Position numbers and translations under genes: made by a program
NCBI GenBank assembly: GCA_014607495.2
Contig: CP053157.1
Span: 5,146,001 to 5,210,000, forward strand
Direction: 5' to 3'
Source of the DNA: Carposina sasakii
Lineage: Eukaryota > Arthropoda > Insecta > Lepidoptera > Carposinidae
Length of the DNA stretch: 64,000 nt
In this document: positions 54,887 through 64,000 of the stretch, in pieces
How positions within the stretch are numbered: position 1 is the first letter of the stretch
Layout: every line of letters begins with the position of its first letter
The notes under the pieces: model-generated
Told to the model about the DNA's origin: nothing
What the model saw: only the letters and a program-made list of their open reading frames with translations
Databases searched by the model: none

Positions 54887-55615
54887 TGTGGGGGTGGTGA
54901 AAAGGGAAGCGCTTCCGGCCCCACCGGGCCACTTGTTGTTGTGTGGCCTATGTATATATTCCAATCATTGTGAGAAACTTCGATATCGCGTTCTAGGATT
55001 TTTGCATTCGATAGTGGTTCTCTCCTGCATCCGATAGATGGCTCCGCTACATCACTCCCCTTCCAGACCAGAGGTCGAAATGTCTTCGGCAGCACCCAGC
55101 GTGTACTCTTACAAGTATTGCATTCGGGTCAGTGAGTCGACCGCAAAGTGTTGCGACGAGCGTGCAGGCTAGATGCGTTCTAGTCTTTGAGGCGACTGGG
55201 AACGTGATGCGGCTGATGTGTTCTGGTCTGCGCCCAGACTGGGAACATGTCGTGCCGTGATTCCGTTGCGTGCGTGCGTTGCTAACAAGTCCAGAAAGCT
55301 GTCCTGGCGGCTTCTTATGAATCTGCTGGCTGCTGGCGTACTGCTGCTGCTGTCGTGGAAGGAGAGGAGAGATGATGCTGTTGTGATGATGCCTTTGCTG
55401 CGGAGTGCTGCGATGATGATGAAGTTCCTGAAGGCTGAAGGTTGCGTATGTCCAGTTCACAGGGGTCACCAATGTGAGGGTGGTGAAAAGGGAAGCGTTT
55501 CCGGCCCCACCGGGCCACTTGTTGTTGTGTGGCCTATGTATATATTCCAATCATTGTGAGAAACTTCGATATCGCGTTCTAGGATTTTTGCATTCGATTG
55601 TGGTTCTCTCCTGCA
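54887..55615 (-). mobile_element. Short LTR-retrotransposon remnant (TRIM-like), minus strand
   Basis: Two direct copies (54887-55029 and 55473-55615) share about 143 bases. On the minus strand the complete LTR runs 55054-54887, TGATGTAG to CCCCACA, with the TG..CA ends of an LTR. It follows a purine tract GGAAGGGGAG (55064-55055). The other LTR is followed by TTGGTGACCCC (55472-55462), as a tRNA-primer site region should be. The 5' LTR has lost its start. The internal part is only about 420 bases, with a fused gag/pol-like scrap (HAGCCRRHFDLWSGRG), so it cannot move by itself. Confidence 0.7.
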
Positions 55616-55619
55616 TTTG

Positions 55620-56390
55620 ATACAGATTCAATTAAGAGCAGAAAGTTTGTACTCGACGGAAGCTTGCTACGTCTCCGACTACGAGCCGTAGCAAACGTAG
55701 CGCGACTACGAAGCCCAAAACTGCCACAGAAACTAGCACAACAAAGGCAACTTTACGGCGGGCGGCACTAACTTTTCCAATGAAATTTACCTACACACTC
55801 ATGTGACTGTGATTAAAATAAATGATATTATTGAAGTTATGATTAATTTATTAGACTATACACGAGTTTAGCTTAAATGAGGTATTTATACTTTTTAAGT
55901 TGATTACCTGCCATACTCCATTTTTGTCATATTCCGATAAGTCGTATTTACGTTCTTAAGACGTTTGAAATCAGTGGGACAATTCTTAAAATTTTTGAGC
56001 CGAAATCCATCCACTAACGAACCGTTAACGAAACGCGGTGCGAAGCAATATATACTTACCACTTGAGTAATAAGATATATTCTAGCATCCATCGGTCGCG
56101 AGTAGGACAGAATAAAAACAAATATCTGTCTCGTGCTGAAATGAGTCTAATTACGTCACCATAAAGTATTATTGCTTTATTCTGAGAGTCTACAACGGTT
56201 TCGTTTCGGCTTCGTTCCAACTCGAGACTTTTCGAGAATTGGCCCCCTGAGCTTAGTTCTGTGGTAAATTAATAATAGCAGTAAGTGATTGATTAAAGCA
56301 TGTCGTTTGCAAATCACATGTCATACGACAAAGATACAGCTACGCTTAAGCTTAGATCTTGATATTAATATACACATATTACTTACTAGT
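55620..56390. other. Stretch without a recognised gene
   Basis: 55660-55750 is somewhat GC-richer with ACGTAGCGCGACTACG-type motifs; no gene recognised. Confidence 0.4.
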
Positions 56391-56394
56391 GGAC

Positions 56395-56480
56395 GCCCGT
56401 GACTCTGCCCGCGTGGACAGCAGAAAAAACAAAATGTCGAAATTATCCGGGATAAAAATAATTTCCCGGGATAATGAATT
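56395..56480 (+). repeat. LINE-like 3' tail repeat, family Z, copy 2 (fragment)
   Basis: Only the first ~85 bases of the family are present, from ACTAGTGGACGCCCGTGACT to CCCGGGATAA. Confidence 0.55.
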
Positions 56481-56484
56481 TGTT

Positions 56485-57330
56485 CTTAAAATACGTAACA
56501 CTGCATTTTAAATCGTCACCAGTGATAAAATGGATATGTGATTGCTTCTGCTTGGATAAGGGACATCATCGGTATGTACCTATCAAAGACAATTATACTC
56601 GTCTAGTATAATCGTCTTTGGTACCTATATATGAATGTAGAATCAAATAGGTATGAGATACGCATAGGTTGGATGACTAATAAGCACATATTTTGATGAA
56701 ATCACGTCATTGCGCACATGCAAAACGCGCCACCATTACGATGCCTCAATCTGCACAGTGACACGTCAATTGTTCTTATACCTACGCTAGGAATACAGAG
56801 CTAAGATTAGATAACAAATAAGATAATATAAACAAATTCTCTATTGCACTATCAAAATAGTTACAAAGTCGAACTTAATGATACATAGCACTCTCTTTCA
56901 GTTAACCAGGATCGCTGAAGATAAATTAATTATGTTGCCGCCGTGAAAGACATAACCTCAATGTTCACACAGGTAGAACATTTCCATTGCTAATGAATTA
57001 ACATCATAATTTTGGTTTAGAATTTGCAAGGCAAATTTTTATTGCCAATTATTTCATGGTCTTTTAGCGTTCGTTAGTTAATAAATGGTTGTATGCTTTC
57101 ACTTACCATAGTTTTGTAGAGTCTTGGGACACATCTAGACTATCTTACGAGTATAACTAATACTTACCTACAGTGAGTAAATTTTGTGACGTTATCAAGG
57201 ATAAAGTTATATTGCTACCATAAAACATCTAATACATATCAGAGTACCTACTTTAGTTTGGCTTGTTTGCACTTAAAACTGCGCATGAAATGTAACGGTT
57301 TTTATTATCTGAGCCGTTTATTCTTATTCT
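56485..57330. other. Stretch without a recognised gene
   Basis: Contains a small inverted repeat at about 56586-56622 (CAAAGACAATTATACT and partner). Nothing else recognised. Confidence 0.4.
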
Positions 57331-57332
57331 TT

Positions 57333-57647
57333 ACTAGTGGACGCCCGCGACTCCGTCCGTGTGGACTAGAGAAAAAACAAAATGTCGAAATTATCCGGGA
57401 TAAAAACATAGCCTATATGTTAAGTGGGACCTGTCATAATATATTCCTGATAACTGCATCGAAATTGGTTCAGCCGTTCCTGAGATTAGCGTGCACAAAC
57501 GCACAGACAAACCGACAACAGCCAAAAATTCAAAAAATCATTGTTTTGGGTACTATTGCGTTGATAAAGGTCTTCTATAATATTTTTTCAATAATATCTT
57601 CCACGTACAGACAGCGATCCGTTACATTTTTATTATTTGTATAGATT
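57333..57647 (+). repeat. LINE-like 3' tail repeat, family Z, copy 3
   Basis: From ACTAGTGGACGCCCGCGACT to TTATTTGTATAGATT. Same order of blocks as the 13843 copy, with a short internal deletion before AGCCTATATGTTAAGTG. Confidence 0.65.
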
Positions 57648-57865
57648 GCACATACATAAAAAATATAAAATACAAGATAAAAGAAGAAATGCATGTACAA
57701 TGGCAAGCTTATCTCTACAACAGATATCTTCCAGCAAACCAAGCAGATAAAGAGAATTTTTTTAACAAATACTGGGTTTATACAAGGTTTATACATATCA
57801 GAGTAGCCACCACTTTAGATCTATTTTATCAATAATATCAATTTAGATCTATAGTTATATTAAAA

Positions 57866-58168
57866 ACTAGTGGACGCCCGCGACTCCGTCCGCGTGGACT
57901 ACAGAAAAAACAAAATGTCGAAATTATCCGACATAAAAACATTTACCCGGGATAAAAAGTAGCCTATATGTTAACCTGTCACAATATATTCCTGAAAACT
58001 GCATCGAAGTCGGTTCAGCCGTTTCTGAGATTAGCATGCACAAACGCATCCAAAAATCATCGTTTTGGGTTCTATTGCGTTGATAAAGGTCTCCAATAAT
58101 ATTTTTTCTCATATATCTTCCATGTACAGACAGCGACCCGTTATATTTTTATTATATGTATAGAATAG
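57866..58168 (+). repeat. LINE-like 3' tail repeat, family Z, copy 4
   Basis: Same family and orientation as the copy 220 bases upstream; internal deletions after TATATGTTAA and after CACAAACGCA. Confidence 0.65.
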
Positions 58169-58174
58169 ATATAG

Positions 58175-59005
58175 ATAACAATAACCAGGAGCCTTAGACA
58201 AAATAACATTATTTCTCAATCGAATCGATATAGTGGTTCTTCAACCGTCACTCCATCATGGTTAACGTCGCGGCGAACTAGATAAAGAACTTATGTTGTT
58301 ATTATACAAATTATTACAAAAAAAAATAGAGATAATTTTTGCCACATAAATATTTTCCCCCTAGCCCTTAGCCATATTGACACCTGAGCCTAGTACAAGC
58401 GACTTCTGAATTATGTATGTTTGGTAAAAAAATATGTCAGCTCATGTTTTTCCCATTAAACTTGTAAAACTTTGGGAAAAACGTTTCCTTTCTGGTAAAA
58501 TAAATACTAGAAAAAATGAGCGGCCGACGCGGCGCGGCGGTCAGTCCTAAATAAGGAGTTGGTATTTTTGTAACGGAGTGGTGCGAAAATAATAAGGGTT
58601 CGGTCGGATTTATGAACACATCCTGCACACACTTATACCTTCATCAAATGATCGCTCCCAGCAAAAAAGTTTAGTCGATGAAGTCTCTTTATTTACACGT
58701 ACACGTAGGTACCAACATGTATAAATATAATCTTCTAAATTTTATTTTATATTCATAGAAACAACTACAATAAAGTAACAAATGTGGAAATATCTTCAAC
58801 TTGTACAAATCAAAGCCATATAGTATATGTGCTACCGTTTGTACGTTAATTAAGGGCCACCCTTGAGTATGTAATATAAAGATCTATTACTTAACAGCTA
58901 ATAAAGTGGACCCCTATAGAAACCTTTCACTATAACGTAAGTGGTTATTTACTCTTTGCCTTTCACTATCACGCATGAGAAGAACTACGTTGTGTATGAT
59001 CGGAA
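58175..59005. other. Stretch without a recognised gene
   Basis: A strongly GC-rich motif at 58518-58545 (GAGCGGCCGACGCGGCGCGG and on) stands out; its origin is unknown. Confidence 0.4.
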
Positions 59006-59010
59006 CTATA

Positions 59011-59439
59011 CAGGATGTTTGTGACAGCCAGGCAAATATTGATATGGTAAATTCAGACCATGATTCTGAGGCGGAAAACACTAAAATTTTCGCATGAAAA
59101 TTCCAAAACTTTTCGGCATGTAGGTCTTAGATAATGACTTAAAAATTAAAATTTTAACCAAAAGATAATTAAAAAAAAAAAGATGCCCTCAAAAAAAATT
59201 AAAATAACTAATCAACAATAATGGAGAATCACAGGTGCTCCAAAAAACAGCAATGTGTCACACAATAACCAATAAGCCCATTTAATTAGTCACAGGATCT
59301 CCCGATACAATTAGCGCTGAGAGCAAAGATTACTGATAATCAAATCAAAAATAAATTTCCTGCGAGTAATAACACTGTCGTATAACACAACACAATGGTA
59401 CTTGTTTTCAGTAATTGCCTGGCTGTCACCCACACCCTG
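59011..59439. mobile_element. TA-flanked MITE with CAGGATG ends
   Basis: 429 bp, TA on both sides (59009-59010, 59440-59441). Ends CAGGATGTTTGTGACAGCCA and TGGCTGTCACCCACACCCTG are imperfect complements. Mariner-like by ends and target site; noncoding. Confidence 0.75.
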
Positions 59440-59444
59440 TATAA

Positions 59445-61180
59445 CACTACTGCACGTAGGTTCTAAGAAAATAAACTTTAATTATGACAAAACATTAGAT
59501 AAATTTCACAGTTGCTATAGCTATTGTATACAATAATGAATGACTCATCAGGCATTTTCTACTAGATGACACGGCCACAACATGACCACGGCAACGACAC
59601 GACCATGGCCTTATTGGAAGCGGTTACCTACATACCTACGTAGGTACTTATACTATAAGCACCAAATCACACCAATGAAACCAATGATATTACCCTTCGG
59701 GATTATCCTAACTCGATGTACAGTTTCAGTAGCTAAATTACGTGAACTTGTAGGCAATAAATTATGGTTGATTTATATTTCAAAGTCCACAACTAGTGTC
59801 CCACAGTTTAATATATCTCTGGCATTGAAAATAACAAGATCAAAATTAGAAGATATTATAGGTGAATAATTTGGATAGATTTTTTGAAGATAATATTTTA
59901 ATAATATTATTGTCATAAATTAAGATTGCCTCAAGATGCCTGCACTAGAGTTATTAAATTAAATTATTAGTTAATTGTTCAAGTAAATTATAACAAAATT
60001 AATTTATGTGCGTACAAAGATTGCTAAATATAAAAATATGGTTTTGTAGCTTTCTGTGAGTTAATGGAACTTTGACATTTCCAAAATCTAGACAAAAATG
60101 CAAGTAGTAGTAGGATATAATGCTTGTATAAGACGCACATTTTAATGAAGATGCCCTTGTAATCCCTACAATTCATTGGAAAGGATCAAAGGTCTGCAGA
60201 CGAAGATGTCTGACTTCCGTCAATTCCTCACAATAGAATGGCTTGACAATGCATTTTAAAATACTGTTCTATATCGCAGTCTAGTCGTATTATTATATAG
60301 ATAGGTACATACGCAAATAGGTTTGCCTCTTAAAAGTAGACGAAAGACTTATAAAACCCTACCTTACCTGATCCACCATCGAAAAGCTATATATGATATG
60401 AAATACCAATCCACCGATGAAAATTATATTTATACCTAGAGAATCTGGGCTAACTACAAAACGTAAAATGAAAGTTATAATGGATAGCTTTACCGACATA
60501 TTAATTAGTTTACCCGACCTGCCATGTTCAATGTTCACGGACGGACATGAGCGCTGAACAAGTTTTAAGTACCTACCTAAGTACGGCTATCCAATCACTA
60601 TAATTGCGAATAGTACAACAAATAGTCAATAAAATTTAATATATGTATATATGCAACATTGATTAAAATGAAATTTCAGTTTCTTATCCCAGAAAAATAC
60701 GGCTGTGTTCATAAAATATTTCTACGTGGACAAACCCGCGGGCAGAAGGTTGTTTACAGTGGCTATATTAGTCGTACAGACATGAATATTCAGACGGACT
60801 TTTATTTACTTCTAACTAATATTCAGAGACTATTAGAGTTCATCAGTCTGACCTTTAGTTAGGTTATTCAAACGATTACAGATAGGGTCAGCACAGATAA
60901 AGAGATTGTATTTGAAAAACCTATATTTCTGGGCAAAAATCGTGTAAATAGTAGGTATGTGAAATTTCACGAATATTTTTCATTTCTGATGAAACAACGC
61001 ACTTTGAAACCAAACCTGGAGCTAAACGCGGAAAAGCTTTGTGTGGTAGTTAGTTCTACCCGTGGCTTATTAATTCCGGAACGAAATTCGAGTTTAGCTC
61101 TATGTAGAAGCGAAGAAATCGCATACTCGGATCCTGCTCTTTTGTCAAACGTCGAGTTAGAAACTGAAATTTTACATTAC
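59445..61180. other. Stretch without a recognised gene
   Basis: Frames at 59582-59869 and 60959-61351 begin with ATG but show no motif, and the second runs into repeats. No exon is called. Confidence 0.4.
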
Positions 61181-61184
61181 ATTA

Positions 61185-61550
61185 CATCAGACCCCGCTAT
61201 GCTAATAGCGGCTGGAGGATCTTATTTTTTAATACGCGATCCTTCAGTTCTGGCTACCCAACTATTTTTGAATGCGCGATCCTTCAGTTCTGGCTACCCA
61301 ACCATTTTTGAATACGCGATCCTTCAGTTCTGGCTATCCCACCATTTTTGAATACACGATCCTTCAATTCTGGCTAACCCACCATTTTTGAATATGCGAT
61401 CATTCAGTTCTGGCTACCCCACCATTTTTGAATATCGATCCATCAGTTCTGGCTACCCCACCATTTTTGAATACGCGATCCTTCAGTTCTGGCTTCCTCA
61501 CCATTTTTGAATACGCGATCTTTCAGTTCTGGCTACCCCGCCATTTTTAC
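61185..61550 (+). repeat. 40 bp minisatellite, about 8 units, growing out of a family R copy
   Basis: The first part (ATCAGACCCCGCTATGCTAA, then GCGGCTGGAGGATC) is family R. From about 61234 the unit CGATCCTTCAGTTCTGGCTA followed by CCCCACCATTTTTGAATACG repeats about eight times with scattered changes. The unit equals the CAGTTCTGGCTACC..CATTT block found once in other copies. Confidence 0.8.
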
Positions 61551-61743
61551 TCTGTATGTGTCAAAAAATATGAAATAGATATATAGCCTTTAGGTACTCA
61601 CTAAATATTATAAAATCAGTTACGATCTTCTGATTTCTGTTTATTTTAACACAATGAACTCTGATTTTCCATTATGCCTGTCTTCATCCATTTCCGTGAT
61701 ATTCTACATAACAGCTTAGTTAGTTTAGACATAAACGAGTACT

Positions 61744-62085
61744 GGGGGTCTACTCTGAAATGCCGCTTTCGAATCTTTCGGTCCGACCGAAGCCCGACCG
61801 AATCGAAGCCTTTGACAGCCTTTGACCCTACTACGAAATTGCTTCGGATTCATTCATCTGAGTTCACAACTCATTCGGAACCATAGAGAATAATTCATAT
61901 TGACTCAGAGACATTGACTAATATTATAAGCTTTCTATTATCTAGCCTTATACCTGTCAAATAGAGTTCTATCGGACCGAATGAAAAAACGGCGCGACTG
62001 ATCCGATCGAAGGAAGTTCGTAGTAGGAAACACCTCGATATTCGGCCGATACTTCGTTTATCGTCAATTCAGAGTAGACCTCCTG
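61744..62085. mobile_element. Inverted-repeat element (MITE), boundaries approximate
   Basis: GGGGGTCTACTCTGAA at the left and TTCAGAGTAGACCTCC at the right are near-exact complements; the inner parts share CGAA/CCGA motifs less clearly. No target duplication recognised. Confidence 0.55.
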
Positions 62086-62158
62086 GACATGAATTGAGTT
62101 TCAGCACAATATGCTTGTTTGTATAACAACGTTACTGATGTAGTTACGGCAGGGTTTA

Positions 62159-63124
62159 GGGGAAAGTTGGGTATTACCGCGCAGTTGATAATTCCGCGCA
62201 TCACCATATATCAAAAACCATCCACTAGTTTTGCGATATAGTGCATAAACATCGAAGCTGAACATGTTTACACCCTACCCCGCGCATCGCCGGTACTTTC
62301 CGGGCGACGATGGAGACAGCATGTCTTGCAGAAGTTTTTACCGTCATTCCTTATTAAATTTCGTACATACTTTTCATAAGAGGTAAGTGATACTGTGTCA
62401 TTAATCATTATAATACTTTGACACCACAAATTTTTAAAGCTTATACAATGTAGAATTAATGTTACTTATGTTTTTACATACTTTAAACTTTTCAATATTA
62501 TTTGGAAGTTAAAAATTAAAATACCCAAGTTTGACAATATCGCGCCCCGGGGCGAAATTATTAACTATGAAAAAAACATACATACAAATCAACATAGTAT
62601 AATTTTATTTTATTTTATTTTCGTTTTACATGGATAAATCTGTGCAAACGAATACGAAGAAGTCATGGGATCTAGAAAATATGAACATTTCATTAAAATA
62701 CTGATATAGAATTCAAGATTTTCTTACATACTCGTACCTATCGTCATACTTTAAATAGGCAGTGATCTAATTTTTCAAACAGGATTTGGGTACCCTTGGG
62801 GGTTTCCTTAACTATTGTAAAAAATCTTTGATTTGTACTCATTTTTTATTATTATTATTTTGGTTACTTACCCATTTATGTGGGTACTATTTCATCAAAC
62901 CTAAGCACGGTATTATCGAACCAGTTTGATAATACCACGCTTCTAAAGGTCTTTGTAATTCTACAATAATTAATTTCTGTTTCAATTTTGGATCTTTTTG
63001 TCATACGGTATGTGAACCTGAATAAATGTTTTACTAATTATTGCATTTTGTTTATTTTAATATCAAACGTTTTCCTAATTATGGACCCAAGTCCTTAAGG
63101 GCTCGGTAATACCCAACTCTCCCC
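62159..63124. mobile_element. Pogo-like nonautonomous DNA transposon, 966 bp
   Basis: TA flanks (62157-62158, 63125-63126). Ends GGGGAAAGTTGGGTATTACC and GGTAATACCCAACTCTCCCC are complements with one mismatch in 20. Ends of this type with TA duplication fit pogo/Tc1-mariner. Inside, other short pieces of the end motif occur (TAATACCACGCTTC, GGTATTATCG). No transposase frame. Confidence 0.7.
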
Positions 63125-63129
63125 TATGA

Positions 63130-64000
63130 TAATATATCCCGGGATACAGAAAATCAGGCTGCAAAAGCAGGGAGAAATAATTTTAGTCAACTTCTAGGAT
63201 TAATCACAAAGTAATTTATTTTTATTGATTCGCTAGGTACTATTGAAAAAATAAATTGTGGAATAGGAATAGTGCAATGTATTGTCTTGCATGCTAGGTG
63301 CTCGGGTGTGGTTTCTCGTGGCGATTGTAATTAGTGCAAGTGCCTGTTTTCGCAGTTATGAGTTATCAGATCCGAGGGTCAGTGGAGGGTGTAGGGCCCG
63401 GTGGTGGGCGCACCCATAGTGAAAATAAATTGAGTTGACTTTTAAGTACTTGTCCCCAAATATAAATCTATTATATGATTTTTCCTGGAGAAATTTTATG
63501 AGGCAATAAAGTGCTACTTGGGATATAAACAAATATTGCGAAGCTAAAAGCCGCTTTATAGGAAGGAACTAATAACGACTTTATTTTGGGAAATAAAATT
63601 GAATGATCTCATTTACCTCCAAGTATTTGCCAAGGACATCAAAGATAATTTCAAAGTGAAAGTAGGTTCGTACATTTACTAAAAGTTAATACATTATGGT
63701 ATCAGCATCAACTAAAGCAGTATTTCGCAACCTGTGTATTCCATCCTCACTTGGCCCCTACGAGCTAATTTTTATAAGTAATACCCTTATAACGAAGGTA
63801 TTAAGCGCGTGAATTGGCTTTAGCCATCTCAAATCAACACCTCCACGGGATCCAAGTAATTAATCTCCTTTCAGTTGCCACTCGATCTATTCTCGCTAAA
63901 TGCCACAAAAAGCTCTTAGTTTGGGCTAATCAATAAGATATAATATAGGCTTTAGCATAACATACATATCGTATACTTATTTAGTAGAAATGTTAAATTA
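63130..64000. other. Stretch without a recognised gene
   Basis: Nothing recognised to the end of the window. Confidence 0.4.

Noticed and set aside
55047..55550. A 167-codon His/Gln-rich protein on the minus strand
   Set aside because: It spans the LTR and primer-site region of a decayed LTR element, so it is not a gene.
57186..57644. 152-codon frame
   Set aside because: Its second half is translated from the family Z tail repeat and the first half has no protein-like features.
61200..61550. CRISPR-like array
   Set aside because: The 40-base units abut without unique spacers; this is a minisatellite in a eukaryotic genome.

Overview
This window looks like nuclear DNA of an insect, most likely a moth or butterfly. 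It is AT-rich and intron-bearing, and almost everything recognisable is a eukaryotic transposon. Several repeats match families I associate with Lepidoptera: a tRNA-derived SINE with a perfect B box, RTE-type LINE tails ending in (TGA)n, and short TA-flanked MITEs whose ends read CAGG(G/A)TG. The organism call is inference. There are no operons, rRNAs or CRISPR arrays.

Two large elements have intact coding capacity. The first (5045-9674, minus strand) is a TTAA-flanked cut-and-paste element of Kolobok type. Its gene can be rebuilt as three exons encoding 906 residues: a Mutator-like transposase core followed by a YqaJ-type nuclease domain. The second (39701-45922, plus strand) is a Helitron Rep/helicase of 2073 codons. 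It has an N-terminal array of thirteen 19-residue repeats, a Cys/His protease-like domain, HUH and two-Tyr Rep motifs and a Pif1-like helicase. The Helitron sits between inverted repeat arms (36888-38107 and 47242-48882). These are patchworks of Helitron 3' fragments, a dead LINE reverse transcriptase and another interspersed repeat.

The best evidence for a host gene is a terminal exon at 19050-19437 (plus strand). It encodes a membrane segment and a cytoplasmic tail. The frame has a TGA at 19225, then stays open with protein-like sequence for 69 more codons to a second TGA, followed by a polyadenylation signal. Readthrough, RNA editing, a null allele or an assembly error could explain it. 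Weaker exon candidates lie near 4587, 17471, 18638, 32988 and 52611.

Region by region: 1-5 kb, MITEs and a possible GC-rich first exon; 5-9.7 kb, the Kolobok-like element; 10-16 kb, mostly featureless AT-rich DNA; 16-19.5 kb, an RTE remnant and the exon candidates; 20-23 kb, palindromic MITE cluster and a 3 x 127 bp tandem repeat; 23-36 kb, SINE, RTE tails, MITEs, a 720 bp foldback and a 398 bp tandem duplication; 36.9-48.9 kb, the Helitron and its inverted arms; 49-64 kb, small DNA transposons, an LTR-element remnant, LINE-like tails, a 40 bp minisatellite and a pogo-like nonautonomous element.
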